The notes: generated from the sequence alone by a model not told the origin. A stretch of 64,000 nucleotides of DNA from Virgibacillus aidingensis (GCF_010994035.1 NZ_WIXN01000022.1:1-64000); one strand, 5' to 3'; positions 9,184 through 19,425 are shown, counted from the stretch's first letter. Made by a program: numbers and translations.

Positions 9184-9552
9184 ACAGATTTTACCTCAGT
9201 AAAAGAACGACATTATTTTGTGTGAAGCTGCTCGTTTTATGCTATAAAATTTCTTCTGCTCAAAAATCAATTTAAACACGGGGACAGGCGGATCAGTACA
9301 TAAAGCATGCCCGCAGCTCCAAGGGTTATTGAGACAGCTTATATGAGTTATTTGTATTGTTTCTGCCCATTAATCAGCTTTTTCCCTCAAGCAATAAAAG
9401 TCATCTTTATCTTCTGTTGCTGTCAGCAATTATTTTTCTCTCATTTTACCTAACTGTGGCACTACTATGGAATTTTTAACTAAATTGATAGGAATCTGTA
9501 ACTTTATAGCTCTATCATTTGTTTATAATAGAAATAGAAAGGATCGAGAAAT
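9184..9552. other. Intergenic stretch before radA
   Basis: About 370 bases without a convincing gene on either strand. A TATAAT box at 9524-9529, about 23 bases before the radA start codon, could be a -10 element, but the base at the expected -35 position (ACTTTA) is poor and the leader would be very short. The stretch from 9300 to 9470 shows no clear structure. Confidence 0.4.
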
Positions 9553-10926
9553 TTGGCTAAACGGAAAACGAAATTTGTTTGTCAGCATTGTGGTTATGAA
9601 TCACCAAAATGGATGGGAAAATGTCCAGGCTGCAGCAGCTGGAATTCCTTTGTGGAAGAAATGGAGGCATCCGGTAACCGGAATAAGCATACATTTAATG
9701 TGGGCAGGAATGTGGCACATAAGCCGGAAAAGATCTCGTCGATTCAAACACAGCAGGAACCCCGGGTTACTGTGGAAATGAGAGAGTTTAACCGCGTGCT
9801 CGGGGGCGGGATTGTAGCTGGATCGCTTGTATTGATCGGTGGAGACCCGGGGATTGGAAAGTCCACTTTGCTGTTGCAAATTTCTGCTCAGCTGGCGGAT
9901 AAAAAACTGCCGGTTTTATACGTATCCGGAGAGGAGTCGATCCGTCAGACGAAACTTCGTGCAGACAGGTTGGATATTACATCTGATTTATTATATGTAT
10001 TGTCGGAAACCAATTTATTTGATATTGCCAAACAAGTGGAAGAAATCAAGCCATCCTTTGTGGTTATTGACTCCATACAGACTATGTACAAAGAGGAAAT
10101 TTCCAGCGCGCCGGGAAGTGTTTCCCAGGTCAGGGAATGCACTTCGGAATTAATGAAAATCGCAAAAACAAACGGTATACCCATTTTCATCGTCGGACAT
10201 GTGACAAAAGAAGGTTCGATTGCGGGCCCCAGACTTCTCGAACATATGGTGGACGCTGTTTTATATTTTGAAGGAGAACGGCACCATACTTACCGTATAT
10301 TAAGAGGAGTAAAAAATCGATTTGGCAGCACGAATGAAATGGGAATTTTTGAAATGAAGGAAAAAGGCCTGCGGGAAGTCATGAACCCTTCTGAAATCTT
10401 TCTGGAAGAACGGTCTGAGGGAGCTTCCGGCTCCACTGTCGTAGCATCGATGGAGGGGACCAGGCCGGTACTTGTGGAGATTCAGGCATTAATATCTCCC
10501 TCAGCTTTCGGCAATCCCCGCCGAATGGCAACAGGGACTGATCAGAACAGGGTGCCATTATTAATGGCAGTGCTGGAAAAGCGGGTTGGTTTAATGCTGC
10601 AAAACCAGGATGCCTATATTAAAGTAGCTGGCGGAGTGAAACTCGATGAGCCTGCTATAGACCTTGCCATTGCCTGCAGCATTGCCTCCAGTTTTCGGGA
10701 CCAGCCGACAAGACCGGACGATATTTTTATTGGTGAAGTCGGGCTGACCGGTGAAATTAGACGTGTCTCCCGGATTGAACAACGCGTACAGGAAGCGGCA
10801 AAGCTCGGATTTAAACGGGTGATATGTCCGGCAAACAATCTCGATGGCTGGACGGCTCCCGATCAAATTGAGGTAATCGGTGTGAAGACTGTTCAGGAAG
10901 CACTTCATGTGGGGGTTTCCCGTTAA
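9553..10926 (+). CDS. radA: DNA repair protein RadA
   Basis: A 457-aa RecA-like helicase that promotes branch migration in recombination. It has an N-terminal zinc finger (CQHCG...CPGCSSW), a Walker A motif [10 protein letters not shown] near residue 97, the RadA-specific [13 protein letters not shown] motif, and a C-terminal Lon-protease-like domain ending with the [12 protein letters not shown] segment. Length is normal. The start is TTG at 9553 with SD AAAGGATCGAG. In Bacillus it is followed by disA; here yacL comes next. Confidence 0.97.
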   Translation: MAKRKTKFVCQHCGYESPKWMGKCPGCSSWNSFVEEMEASGNRNKHTFNVGRNVAHKPEKISSIQTQQEPRVTVEMREFNRVLGGGIVAGSLVLIGGDPGIGKSTLLLQISAQLADKKLPVLYVSGEESIRQTKLRADRLDITSDLLYVLSETNLFDIAKQVEEIKPSFVVIDSIQTMYKEEISSAPGSVSQVRECTSELMKIAKTNGIPIFIVGHVTKEGSIAGPRLLEHMVDAVLYFEGERHHTYRILRGVKNRFGSTNEMGIFEMKEKGLREVMNPSEIFLEERSEGASGSTVVASMEGTRPVLVEIQALISPSAFGNPRRMATGTDQNRVPLLMAVLEKRVGLMLQNQDAYIKVAGGVKLDEPAIDLAIACSIASSFRDQPTRPDDIFIGEVGLTGEIRRVSRIEQRVQEAAKLGFKRVICPANNLDGWTAPDQIEVIGVKTVQEALHVGVSR

Positions 10927-11020
10927 GCATATGACGGTTTTTGTCGAAAATGGGGAAAAAATGTAGGTTATTATATTGCTATTTATATTTGTATATGGTA
11001 ATATATTAATTTTATTTAAA

Positions 11021-11049
11021 TTGAATGTTATACTGTGATATGATATTAT
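11021..11049 (+). promoter_or_regulatory. Probable SigA promoter for yacL
   Basis: TTGAAT, a 17-bp spacer and TATTAT lie in the very AT-rich 318-bp space between radA and yacL. A further TATAAT at 11057-11062 could be an alternative -10. Confidence 0.5.
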
Positions 11050-11170
11050 TTACTTGGTATAATAGGTGATTCTTACTTTTTTTGGATTATTTTTTTATAA
11101 TAAGGCAATAATATTAATAATCCTGGCTAAGCGCCGGATTTATATGGTAAAAGCTTAAGGACAGGAGGGT

Positions 11171-11230
11171 ATGATGAAGCCCCTTGAACTTGGGCGAAAA
11201 AGAGATTTTTATAATTATCCGCAAAATTAG
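11171..11230 (+). CDS. 19-codon upstream ORF overlapping the yacL SD
   Basis: ATG at 11171 lies 3 bases behind a full SD (AGGAGGGT); a second ATG at 11174 has better spacing. The frame reads MMKPLELGRKRDFYNYPQN and stops at TAG 11228-11230. That stop overlaps the AGGAGG of the yacL SD, so ribosomes finishing here would sit on the yacL initiation region. It may be a leader peptide that couples or limits yacL translation. It does not resemble DisA, the gene normally found here. Confidence 0.45.
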   Translation: MMKPLELGRKRDFYNYPQN

Positions 11231-11243
11231 GAGGTGATAAGAG

Positions 11244-12344
11244 GTGCTGAGGAAAATTGTTCATTTGTTCTTTATCATTTTGGGGGGTACCATAGGATAT
11301 CTGTATATACCCGCGATTGTGAATCTATTGGATTTCACGGAAGTAGGGTGGCTGGCTTCACCATGGCTGGGGACTATATTGGGGGCAATTATTTTTTTTC
11401 TTATTTCATACATGGTGGCGGGCTACGTTGTTAATTTCCTTAAGTGGGTGGAAGAATCACTTATTAAAGTACCGGCAGTGGATTTGTTTTTCGGCAGTAT
11501 TGGCCTTCTTCTGGGGCTGGTGATTGCTTATTTCATTAATATGCCGCTGCAGGACATTAATATTGAAGTAGTATCACAGGTTATACCATTATTCATTATG
11601 ATTGTACTCGGTTACTTAGGTTTTCAGGTCGGTTTCAGACGAAGAGATGAGTTTATTAATTTAATGAATAAAAACAGGAAAGACCGGGATAAAAGAAAAG
11701 CTGCAGATGCGGAGGAAGCAAAAGATCCGGCTAAGCCAAAACCGAAAATACTGGATACAAGTGTGATTATTGACGGACGCATTGCTGATATTTGCCAGAC
11801 GAATTTTCTTGAAGGAACAATTGTCATTCCGCAGTTTGTCCTTGGGGAATTGCAGCACATTGCAGATTCCTCCGATGTTTTAAAACGAAACAGGGGACGC
11901 CGCGGTCTGGACGTACTAAACCGTATTCAAAAAGAGCTTCCGGTGGATGTGGAAATCTATGAGGGAGATTTTGAAGACATTCATGAAGTGGACAGCAAAC
12001 TGATTAAACTTGCAAAAGTGATTGATGGTATTGTCGTAACGAATGATTTTAACTTAAACAAGGTATCCGATTTACAAGGTGTTGCAGTCTTAAATATTAA
12101 TGATTTGGCTAATGCAGTTAAACCGGTAGTACTGCCCGGTGAGGAATTGGTTGTTCAGGTGATCAAAGACGGCAAGGAACACAACCAGGGAATTGCCTAT
12201 CTTGATGATGGAACCATGATTGTTGTGGAAGAAGGCAGAAATTATATCGGAAAAACGATTGAAGTACTCATAACGAGTGTCCTCCAAACATCGGCAGGCC
12301 GAATGATATTTGCAAAACCGAAATTACTTGAAAAAGCATTGTAA
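11244..12344 (+). CDS. yacL: PIN/TRAM domain membrane protein YacL
   Basis: A 366-aa protein with about four N-terminal membrane segments (residues 5-135), a charged linker, a PIN nuclease domain (about 170-290) starting KILDTSVIIDGR with its first catalytic Asp and containing further acidic residues (D, E in VLGELQHIAD, TNDFNLNK), and a C-terminal TRAM RNA-binding domain. Family members are predicted membrane-tethered ribonucleases; a defined substrate in Bacillus is not established. The GTG start at 11244 has SD AGGAGGTGAT. The normal neighbours disA (upstream) and ispD-ispF (downstream) are missing here. Confidence 0.93.
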   Translation: MLRKIVHLFFIILGGTIGYLYIPAIVNLLDFTEVGWLASPWLGTILGAIIFFLISYMVAGYVVNFLKWVEESLIKVPAVDLFFGSIGLLLGLVIAYFINMPLQDINIEVVSQVIPLFIMIVLGYLGFQVGFRRRDEFINLMNKNRKDRDKRKAADAEEAKDPAKPKPKILDTSVIIDGRIADICQTNFLEGTIVIPQFVLGELQHIADSSDVLKRNRGRRGLDVLNRIQKELPVDVEIYEGDFEDIHEVDSKLIKLAKVIDGIVVTNDFNLNKVSDLQGVAVLNINDLANAVKPVVLPGEELVVQVIKDGKEHNQGIAYLDDGTMIVVEEGRNYIGKTIEVLITSVLQTSAGRMIFAKPKLLEKAL

Positions 12345-12356
12345 AAAGGGTATAAC

Positions 12357-12396
12357 AAAAAGTGATAACATATTAAAATAGTTATCACTTTTTTTC
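12357..12396. terminator. Terminator after yacL
   Basis: AAAAAGTGATAAC and GTTATCACTTTTTTT flank an 11-nt loop. The perfect stem and T-tract make it a good intrinsic terminator. It separates yacL from gltX. Confidence 0.92.
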
Positions 12397-12538
12397 TATG
12401 AAGAATACAGGTTTTTTAAGGGGGCTGGAAAAAACCCCCTTCAGGCTGTGTCATATTTTATCAAAGCTGGACAGCCGAATTTAAGTATGCAATAGACAAT
12501 AGATAAGTACAAGCAGGAAAACAGAAAGGGGCACTGTC

Positions 12539-14008
12539 ATGTCAAATCAAGTTCGTGTACGTTATGCGCCTAGTCCCACAGGCCATTTGCATATTGGAAA
12601 TGCGCGTACAGCACTATTTAATTATTTATATGCCAAGCACTTTAACGGTAAATTTATTATTCGGATTGAAGATACAGATGATAAGCGGAATGTGGAAGGC
12701 GGCGAGGAGAGCCAGCTGAAATTTCTGAAATGGCTTGGAATTGAATGGGACGAGGGTGCTGACATTGGTGGAGATTACAGTCCGTACAGGCAAACAGAGC
12801 GGCTGGATATTTACCAAAAATATGTGGACGATCTGATGGAAAGAGGACTCGCCTATAAATGTTATATGACAGAAGAGGAGCTGGAGGAAGAACGGGAAGC
12901 ACAACGGGCACGCGGTGAGGTTCCGAAATACTCCGGAGCACATCGTGATTTAACAGAAGAACAGATCGAACAGTTTGAGCAGGATGGACGCAAACCGAGT
13001 ATTCGGCTGCGGGTGCCCGCAAATAAAACATATACATTCCCTGATATTGTCAGGGGAAACATTACATTTGAATCCAGTGATTTTGGGGACTGGGTGATTG
13101 TAAAGAAAAATGGAATTCCGACATATAACTTTGCAGTGGCAATTGATGACCATCTCATGAAGATTTCCCATGTGCTGCGCGGAGAGGAACATATTTCCAA
13201 TACGCCGAAGCAAATGATGGTATATGATGCCTTTGACTGGGAAGCACCGGCATTTGGACATATGACATTGATTTTAAATGAAGAACGGAAGAAACTGAGT
13301 AAGCGTGATCAGCATATACTGCAATTTATTGAGCAATACCATAATTTGGGCTATCTTCCACAAGCTTTGTTTAATTTTATTACCCTCCTTGGCTGGTCGC
13401 CTGTGGGTGAGGAAGAAATCTTTGATAAAGAAACACTTATAGAAATTTTTGATCCGGAAAGATTGTCCACGTCCGCTGCTATTTTTGATCGCCATAAGCT
13501 AAAGTGGATGAATAATGAATACATTAAAGCAGCAGACCTGGATGATGTTATTTCCCTGGCCATGCCGCATTTAATTGAAGCCGGAAAGCTGCCGGAGAAC
13601 ATGAGTGACAAGCAGCGGGAATGGGCGGAAAATGTAATCGGATTATATCGGGAACAATTGCGGTATGGTGCAGAAATTGTGGAATTGACAGAGCTGTTTT
13701 TCCATGACGAACCAGTGCTTGATGAGGGAGCAATGGATGTGCTGCAGCAGGAGCAGGTGCCGGAAGTGCTGCAGGTGTTTACAGATAAATTGATTCATCT
13801 TGATGACTTTACGAAGGATTCCATCAAGGCACAATTTAAAGCTACTCAAAAGGAAACAGGACACCGGGGTAAACGGTTGTTTATGCCAATCCGTGTTGCT
13901 ACCACGGGTCAAACCCATGGGCCTGAGCTTCCTTTGGCAATTGAATTGCTTGGAAAAGATCGGGTTTTGACCCGTCTTGATAAGGTATTAAAACAATTGG
14001 GAGCGTAA
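12539..14008 (+). CDS. gltX: Glutamate-tRNA ligase
   Basis: A 489-aa class I aminoacyl-tRNA synthetase that charges tRNA-Glu (and in Bacillus also tRNA-Gln, later amidated). The HIGH motif appears as HIGN in [15 protein letters not shown] near residue 20, and the KMSKS-type motif as KLSKRD near residue 255. Length is normal. The ATG at 12539 has SD AGAAAGGGG. It forms its own unit behind a terminator and upstream of the cysteine T-box, as in B. subtilis, but with no ispD-ispF in front. Confidence 0.97.
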   Translation: MSNQVRVRYAPSPTGHLHIGNARTALFNYLYAKHFNGKFIIRIEDTDDKRNVEGGEESQLKFLKWLGIEWDEGADIGGDYSPYRQTERLDIYQKYVDDLMERGLAYKCYMTEEELEEEREAQRARGEVPKYSGAHRDLTEEQIEQFEQDGRKPSIRLRVPANKTYTFPDIVRGNITFESSDFGDWVIVKKNGIPTYNFAVAIDDHLMKISHVLRGEEHISNTPKQMMVYDAFDWEAPAFGHMTLILNEERKKLSKRDQHILQFIEQYHNLGYLPQALFNFITLLGWSPVGEEEIFDKETLIEIFDPERLSTSAAIFDRHKLKWMNNEYIKAADLDDVISLAMPHLIEAGKLPENMSDKQREWAENVIGLYREQLRYGAEIVELTELFFHDEPVLDEGAMDVLQQEQVPEVLQVFTDKLIHLDDFTKDSIKAQFKATQKETGHRGKRLFMPIRVATTGQTHGPELPLAIELLGKDRVLTRLDKVLKQLGA

Positions 14009-14159
14009 TTGTTCACATTCGGGCAGGAATATAATATACTGATATGACATCAGGAGTTATGCAAGAAACAACAGGCAGGTAACTTGCTTGCATGAATTAG
14101 GGTAGTAGTATGTACGGTTTAATTTGGAAATGAGTTTTCCAACCAGCCGGATTAAAATA

Positions 14160-14360
14160 TAGCGAACGTGGATGAGGGAAAGTAGAAGCGGAACGGTTTA
14201 CCCAGAGAGAATCACCTTGGCTGTGAGTGATTTTAAGCCCTCCCTTTGAAGTGCCCCTCGGAGTCTGTTATGGAAAAACAAGTACATGGCAGCGGAACTC
14301 TCCCGTTACGAGAGCCCCGAGCAGGAAGAATTATTTCTTCAAACAGAGTGGGACCGCGCC
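14160..14360 (+). promoter_or_regulatory. T-box leader (cysteine type) of cysE-cysS
   Basis: All landmarks of a T-box riboswitch are present in order: the stem I start GAACGTGGATGAGGGAAAGTA, read in two parts near 14163-14183; the AGAGAG loop motif near 14203; a specifier loop with GAAGTGC near 14249, which places the Cys codon TGC at 14252-14254; and the T-box GTGGGACCGCG near 14348-14358. Uncharged tRNA-Cys should stabilise the antiterminator and raise expression of cysE and cysS. The variable T-box base is G (TGGG), which would need a G-U pair with the U discriminator usual for tRNA-Cys. Confidence 0.88.
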
Positions 14361-14364
14361 CTTA

Positions 14365-14399
14365 GCGTCTCTGTGTCATTGTACACAGAGGCGTTTTTA
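14365..14399 (+). terminator. T-box terminator
   Basis: The stem GCGTCTCTGTGT / ACACAGAGGCG is followed by TTTTTATTTT, immediately behind the T-box sequence. It competes with the antiterminator. Confidence 0.9.
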
Positions 14400-14613
14400 T
14401 TTTGCCGGAGCTTTCTCGGATACTTCATCAGGAGAGTTTGGTGCGATGAGTGCTTCGGTGGGCTTTGTTGTCTTCCCAATTGAAGTTAACGTCATTCGTC
14501 CAATCATCGCTTTATTCACCGGGGTGATAAACATCAAAGCCAAGAGAAATCAATCATATTCCCGGGAAACCGGAGTTTAAGCTTTAAAAAATGACAAAGG
14601 GAGGTTAGTATGG

Positions 14614-15282
14614 GTGGGGATCTTTAAGCGAATGAAAGAAGATATGGATGTTGTTTTTGAACAGGACCCGGCAGCCCGGACGTATATGGAGATTTTTTTG
14701 ACTTATTCCGGCCTGCATGCCGTCTGGAATCACCGGGTTGCCCATTGGTTTTATAATAAAAGGCTATTTTTTATTGCACGGGCTATTTCACAGATCAGCA
14801 GGTTCTTTACAGGTATTGAAATCCATCCCGGAGCAAAAATTGGACGCCGCTTATTTATCGACCATGGCATGGGCGTCGTTATTGGGGAAACATGTGAAAT
14901 AGGGGATAATGTTACCATATTCCAAGGCGTCACACTGGGCGGCACCGGGAATGAAAAAGGAAAACGCCATCCCACGATAGAGGACAATGCCTTGATCTCC
15001 ACAGGAGCCAAGGTGCTTGGGGATATTGTTATTGGTGAAAGTTCCAAGGTTGGCGGAGGATCCGTGGTGCTTAAGGATGTTCCCGATCATTGTACAGTCG
15101 TGGGAATTCCCGGCAGAATTGTCAAGCAAAATGGCGAAAGGGTTAGAAGGGATCTGGACCATCATAAAATACCTGATCCTGTGGAAGAGCGCTGCAGACA
15201 GCTGCAGCAGGAAATTGATGAGCTAAAAGCAGAAATGGCAATATGGAAAGAAGGGAAACAGCATGTCGATTCAAATTTATAA
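14614..15282 (+). CDS. cysE: Serine O-acetyltransferase
   Basis: A 222-aa enzyme that transfers acetyl from acetyl-CoA to L-serine, the first step of cysteine synthesis. It shows the N-terminal helical part with the [16 protein letters not shown] motif and the left-handed beta-helix hexapeptide repeats ([41 protein letters not shown] with the catalytic-site His/Asp region). The start is GTG at 14614 with SD GGGAGG; an ATG four bases upstream is out of frame. It lies directly under the Cys T-box and overlaps cysS by 20 bases. Confidence 0.96.
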   Translation: MGIFKRMKEDMDVVFEQDPAARTYMEIFLTYSGLHAVWNHRVAHWFYNKRLFFIARAISQISRFFTGIEIHPGAKIGRRLFIDHGMGVVIGETCEIGDNVTIFQGVTLGGTGNEKGKRHPTIEDNALISTGAKVLGDIVIGESSKVGGGSVVLKDVPDHCTVVGIPGRIVKQNGERVRRDLDHHKIPDPVEERCRQLQQEIDELKAEMAIWKEGKQHVDSNL

Positions 15283-16663
15283 TACATTAAACCAGGAAAA
15301 GGAAGAATTCATTCCGCAGCAGGCTGGAAAGGTGAGTATGTATGTCTGCGGACCGACCGTATATAACTATATTCATATAGGGAATGCCAGGCCTGCGATT
15401 GTTTTTGATACAGTAAGGAGATACTTGGAGTACAAGGGATTTGATGTGGATTATGTGCTTAATTTTACCGATGTAGACGATAAAATTATTAATGCAGCAA
15501 AAAAAACGGGGGAAACGGTACAGGAAATTGCGGATAAGTATATTAATGCTTATCTGGAGGATGTGGGAGCTTTAGGTGTAAAAAAAGCAACCCATAACCC
15601 CAGGGTAATGGATACCATGGATGACATTGTTGCTTTTATTCAGGAACTGATTGATAAAGGCTTTGCCTATGAAGTGGAGGGCGATGTTTATTATAAACCG
15701 CGCAAGTTTGATGGTTATGGAAAGCTTTCCCATCAATCCATTGACGAATTGCGTGTGGGGGCCCGGATTCAGATAGGGGAGAAAAAAGAAGATCCTCTTG
15801 ATTTTGCCCTTTGGAAAAACGCAAAAGACGATGAGATTTCCTGGGATTCTCCCTGGGGGAAAGGACGCCCCGGCTGGCATATAGAATGCTCTGCCATGGT
15901 GAAAAAGCACTTGGGGGAAACGATTGATATTCATGCCGGGGGGCAGGATTTAACCTTTCCGCATCATGAAAACGAAATTGCTCAATCCGAAGCCTTGACA
16001 GGGAAACCCTTTGCAAGATATTGGATGCATAATGGTTACATTAATATTGATAATGAAAAAATGTCCAAGTCGCTGAATAACTTTGTGCTTACCAGGGATT
16101 TAATAAATGCTCACGACCCTGAGGTAATCCGGTTTTTTATGCTAAGCGTACACTACCGTAATCCGATTAACTTTACAGAGGAGCTGCTGGAGAGTGCCAA
16201 GAACAGCTTTAACAGAATCAAAACAGCTTATCAAAACTTGGAGCACCGGAAACACTCCAGTATGAACCTGGTGAATGATGCAGACAACTGGATGGAAAAA
16301 ATCAACAGCTTTAAGCAGGAATTTGAAAATGCCATGGATGATGACTTTAATACAGCAAATGCCATATCTGTATTGTTTGATATTACCAAGGAAGCAAACC
16401 AGTATATACAGCAGGATCAGACGCAGGCAAAAGTGATTGATGCTTTTCAGGCAGCCATGGAAACTTTTCTCCATATACTCGGTTTGGAAGCTTGGAGTAA
16501 GGATGAGCTTCTTGATGAAGAAATTGAGGCACTCATTGAAGAACGGAATGAAGCACGCAAAAGCCGGAACTTCGCCAGGGCAGATGAAATCAGGGATCAG
16601 CTGAAGGAGAAAAATATTATTTTGGAAGATACACCACAGGGCGTCCGCTGGAAGAGAGGCTAA
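15263..16663 (+). CDS. cysS: Cysteine-tRNA ligase
   Basis: A 466-aa class I synthetase for tRNA-Cys. It has the HIGH-type motif [11 protein letters not shown] near residue 36, zinc ligands including Cys28 (CGP) and the HHENE segment, and KMSKS at about residue 268 (EKMSKSLNN). Length matches the family. The start lies inside the cysE 3' end (20-bp overlap) with SD AGAAGGG, so both are translated from the T-box controlled transcript. MrnC and RlmB follow closely. Confidence 0.97.
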   Translation: MSIQIYNTLNQEKEEFIPQQAGKVSMYVCGPTVYNYIHIGNARPAIVFDTVRRYLEYKGFDVDYVLNFTDVDDKIINAAKKTGETVQEIADKYINAYLEDVGALGVKKATHNPRVMDTMDDIVAFIQELIDKGFAYEVEGDVYYKPRKFDGYGKLSHQSIDELRVGARIQIGEKKEDPLDFALWKNAKDDEISWDSPWGKGRPGWHIECSAMVKKHLGETIDIHAGGQDLTFPHHENEIAQSEALTGKPFARYWMHNGYINIDNEKMSKSLNNFVLTRDLINAHDPEVIRFFMLSVHYRNPINFTEELLESAKNSFNRIKTAYQNLEHRKHSSMNLVNDADNWMEKINSFKQEFENAMDDDFNTANAISVLFDITKEANQYIQQDQTQAKVIDAFQAAMETFLHILGLEAWSKDELLDEEIEALIEERNEARKSRNFARADEIRDQLKEKNIILEDTPQGVRWKRG

Positions 16664-16665
16664 TT

Positions 16666-17073
16666 ATGACACATGATGTTAAACAGATGAAAAGTCTGGC
16701 ATTGGCCTATATGGGCGACGCTGTGTATGAGGTGCATATCAGGGAACATTTGCTGAAAAAGGGGCAGGTAAAGCCCCAGCAGCTGCACAATCAGGCTGTT
16801 AAGTTTGTTGCCGGAAAAAGCCAGGCAGATGTTATGTTGCATTGGCTGGAAACGGAATTTTTAACAGAGGAAGAAGAACGGGTGGCGGCCAGAGGAAGAA
16901 ATGCAAAATCCGCCACCATTCCGAAAAATATTTCTGTCCAGACTTATCGCTACAGTACCGCTTTTGAAGCGTTAATAGGATATCATTTCCTGGCTGAAAA
17001 TGAAGAAAGGCTGTCCGAATTGCTGCAAGAAGCCGTTTCATGGATTGAAGAGGGGAGGGAGCAGAATGAGTGA
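16666..17073 (+). CDS. mrnC: Mini-ribonuclease III MrnC
   Basis: A 135-aa dsRNA endonuclease that matures 23S rRNA ends. It consists only of an RNase III catalytic domain without a dsRNA-binding domain. The signature [19 protein letters not shown] carries the catalytic Asp, and an acidic [10 protein letters not shown] segment carries the catalytic Glu. It starts two bases after the cysS stop and overlaps the rlmB start, inside the cysE-rae1 operon. Confidence 0.95.
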   Translation: MTHDVKQMKSLALAYMGDAVYEVHIREHLLKKGQVKPQQLHNQAVKFVAGKSQADVMLHWLETEFLTEEEERVAARGRNAKSATIPKNISVQTYRYSTAFEALIGYHFLAENEERLSELLQEAVSWIEEGREQNE

Positions 17074-17809
17074 GGAATTGATCATAGGTAAAAACGCGGT
17101 CATCGAAGCATTAAAATCGGGAAGATCGGTCAATAAAGTGCTTATCAGTAAACAGTTGAACAGCTCCATGCAGGGAAAACTCATGCAGCTGGGGAAAAAT
17201 GCAGGCACTGTCGTGCAGAAAGTACCAAAAAATAAGCTTGACCAGCTTTCTGCCAAAAACCATCAGGGTGTTATCGCCTATGTTGCTTCCTATGCTTACG
17301 CCAGTCTTGATGATTTGTTTGATGCTGCAGAACAAAAAGGAGAAGCTCCCTTTTTCATTATCCTGGACGGGCTGGAGGATCCGCATAATCTTGGCTCTAT
17401 ATTACGAACAGCAGATGCTGCCGGGGCACATGGGGTAATTATTCCAAAGCATCGTTCTGTCGGGCTGACACAGGCAGTTGCCAAGACGGCTGCAGGAGCT
17501 ATCGAATATGTCCCTGTAGCAAGGGTCACGAATATTGCCAATACCATTGATGCATTAAAAGAAAGAAATGTTTGGATTGTGGGCACGGAATCGGATGCGA
17601 CAGAAGATTACCGCAGGCTTGATGGTACAATGCCCATCGCTGTTATCATCGGAAATGAAGGGAAGGGCATCAGCCGTTTAGTCCAAAAAAAATGCGACTG
17701 GACGGTAAGTCTGCCCATGAAGGGAAAAGTTTCCTCGCTTAATGCTTCAGTAGCATGCAGTTTACTCCTTTACGAAATCTACCGGAAAAGACACCCGGCT
17801 GGTGAGTAA
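17066..17809 (+). CDS. rlmB: 23S rRNA (guanosine-2'-O-)-methyltransferase RlmB
   Basis: A 247-aa SPOUT-family methyltransferase predicted to methylate the ribose of a conserved guanosine in 23S rRNA. The N-terminal substrate-binding domain ([13 protein letters not shown]...) is followed by the trefoil-knot SAM domain with the motifs [30 protein letters not shown] and the [14 protein letters not shown] knot segment. ATG at 17066 is chosen over a start 66 bases upstream because GGGGAGGGA precedes it and the protein begins like RlmB orthologues. It overlaps mrnC by 8 bases. Confidence 0.94.
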   Translation: MSEELIIGKNAVIEALKSGRSVNKVLISKQLNSSMQGKLMQLGKNAGTVVQKVPKNKLDQLSAKNHQGVIAYVASYAYASLDDLFDAAEQKGEAPFFIILDGLEDPHNLGSILRTADAAGAHGVIIPKHRSVGLTQAVAKTAAGAIEYVPVARVTNIANTIDALKERNVWIVGTESDATEDYRRLDGTMPIAVIIGNEGKGISRLVQKKCDWTVSLPMKGKVSSLNASVACSLLLYEIYRKRHPAGE

Positions 17810-17810
17810 A

Positions 17811-18320
17811 ATGGATGTATTGCTTGTTGACGGGTATAACATGATTGGCGCATGGGACGAACTAATAGAGCTAAAGGAAAAAGATATTGGACAAGCGAGA
17901 GACCGCTTAGTTGAAATAATGGCAGAGTACCAGGCATTTTCCGGCGACCGGGTAATTATTGTTTTTGACGCTTATGAAGTCAAAGGAACGATGAAAAAAA
18001 CAAAAGCATTTAAAGTGGAAGTGATTTACACAAAAGAGAAGGAAACAGCAGATGAACGAATTGAAAAACTGGTAAAAAAGCTGAAAAATGTCGAAACTCA
18101 AGTATATGTCGCCACTTCCGATTATGCCGAGCAGCGCACGATTTTCGGGCAGGGCGCATTGCGTGTATCTGCCAGGGAACTGCTGATCGAGGTAAGAAAC
18201 GTCGAGAGAAAAATCAAAGAAAATATCGAAGTGCGTAGCCAAGAGCCTGCCAGGTCAAAAATTGTCCTGGATGAGAAGATATTGGATCAATTTGAAAAAT
18301 GGCGAAGGGGGGATATGTAG
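17811..18320 (+). CDS. rae1: Ribosome-associated A-site endoribonuclease Rae1 (YacP)
   Basis: A 169-aa NYN/PIN-like nuclease. The opening MDVLLVDGYNMIGAW carries the first catalytic Asp; VIIVFDAYEVKG and VATSDYAEQ carry others. B. subtilis Rae1 cleaves mRNAs in the ribosomal A site. ATG at 17811 is preferred because it aligns with the family start; a GTG nine bases upstream (17802) overlapping the rlmB stop is possible. It is last in the cysE operon, and sigH follows with its own promoter. Confidence 0.93.
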   Translation: MDVLLVDGYNMIGAWDELIELKEKDIGQARDRLVEIMAEYQAFSGDRVIIVFDAYEVKGTMKKTKAFKVEVIYTKEKETADERIEKLVKKLKNVETQVYVATSDYAEQRTIFGQGALRVSARELLIEVRNVERKIKENIEVRSQEPARSKIVLDEKILDQFEKWRRGDM

Positions 18321-18360
18321 GAAAAAGGAATCATTTGCTGCATTCTCTCCTTTTGCCGTA

Positions 18361-18390
18361 TTGACTAGCTTTAAGCGCTTACTGTATAAT
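18361..18390 (+). promoter_or_regulatory. SigA promoter of sigH
   Basis: TTGACT (18361-18366), an 18-bp spacer and TATAAT (18385-18390), about 155 bases before the sigH start. A long leader follows. Confidence 0.75.
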
Positions 18391-18543
18391 GACTTTACAT
18401 TGAACATTATTAAGAACGATTTTTCAGGGCAGACAGTGTTCGGGCCGTGAATTCCGGATGTAGTTAATTGGATACAGAAATGCTCTATCAATCTAGGTTT
18501 CTATTTTTGTAAGTGACTGTGTTACTTTGGGGGGTCCATCCTA

Positions 18544-19212
18544 GTGAATGTCAAGCAAGTAGAAAAAGACCAGACCAATTTGCATATGCTTGATGATGAA
18601 GAGCTTCTCCGCAGGATTCATCAAGGAAGCAGTCACGCACTTGACGTGATCATGCATAAATACATAAACTTTGTACGCGCGAAAGCACGGACATATTTTT
18701 TAATCGGGGCGGATAAGGAGGATATCATTCAGGAGGGTATGATCGGGCTTTATAAAGCAATCCGCGATTATGACGGGGACAAGCTTTCCTCTTTTAAAGC
18801 ATTTGCAGAGCTGTGTGTAACAAGGCAGATTATTACTGCTATCAAAACGGCGACAAGGTTTAAGCATATGCCGCTCAATTCCTACGTTTCCCTGGACAAG
18901 CCGCTGCGTGATGAAGATAAGGATCGGACGTTAATGGATGTCCTTGTTGGATCTGCGGAAATTGACCCGCAGGAACTGCTGGTTAACCGGGAAAACCTGG
19001 GTGATATGCAGCTGAAATTATCGGAACTCTTAAGCAGACTGGAAAAAGAAGTGCTGCAGCTCTATTTGGAAGGGTGCACCTATCAGGAGATTTCCGAAGA
19101 ATTAAACCGCCATGAAAAGTCAATTGATAATGCGCTTCAGCGTGTAAAAAGAAAGCTCGAACAGCTCTTGAATACCAATGAAATCTCAACAAAGGACATT
19201 GACATAAGATAG
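18544..19212 (+). CDS. sigH: RNA polymerase sigma factor SigH
   Basis: A 222-aa sigma-70 family factor that directs transition-state and early sporulation genes. Region 2 includes ADKEDIIQEGMIGLYKAIRDYD for core and -10 contacts, and region 4 (GCTYQEISEELNRHEKSIDNAL) forms the -35 binding helix-turn-helix. The start is GTG at 18544 with a G-rich SD (TTGGGGGG). Its place between rae1 and rpmGB is conserved in Bacillus. The long leader could allow AbrB or other control, which I cannot show from sequence. Confidence 0.96.
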   Translation: MNVKQVEKDQTNLHMLDDEELLRRIHQGSSHALDVIMHKYINFVRAKARTYFLIGADKEDIIQEGMIGLYKAIRDYDGDKLSSFKAFAELCVTRQIITAIKTATRFKHMPLNSYVSLDKPLRDEDKDRTLMDVLVGSAEIDPQELLVNRENLGDMQLKLSELLSRLEKEVLQLYLEGCTYQEISEELNRHEKSIDNALQRVKRKLEQLLNTNEISTKDIDIR

Positions 19213-19275
19213 ACATGCATGCTACATTTATAAAGATTGCAGAATATGACGAAAAAATTCATGTGGAGTGAAAAC

Positions 19276-19425
19276 ATGAGTGTGAAGATTACGCTGGCCT
19301 GTTCAGAATGTGCCAGCAGAAATTATACTACAAGTAAAAATAAGTCGGCCAATCCGGAACGGCTGGAAGTAAAAAAGTTTTGTAGAACATGCGGTGAACA
19401 TACACTGCACCGAGAAACAAAATAA
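19276..19425 (+). CDS. rpmGB: Ribosomal protein L33 (type 2)
   Basis: A 49-aa large-subunit protein with two zinc-binding CxxC pairs (CSEC near residue 9 and CRTC near residue 36), that is, the zinc-retaining form. ATG at 19276 is chosen because the orthologues start [12 protein letters not shown] and a GGAG lies upstream; a longer in-frame extension is unlikely. It is in the conserved sigH-rpmGB-secE-nusG order. Confidence 0.95.
   Translation: MSVKITLACSECASRNYTTSKNKSANPERLEVKKFCRTCGEHTLHRETK

Noticed and set aside
14227-14580. 117-codon frame after gltX
   Set aside because: It lies across the T-box and its terminator, which explain the sequence better.
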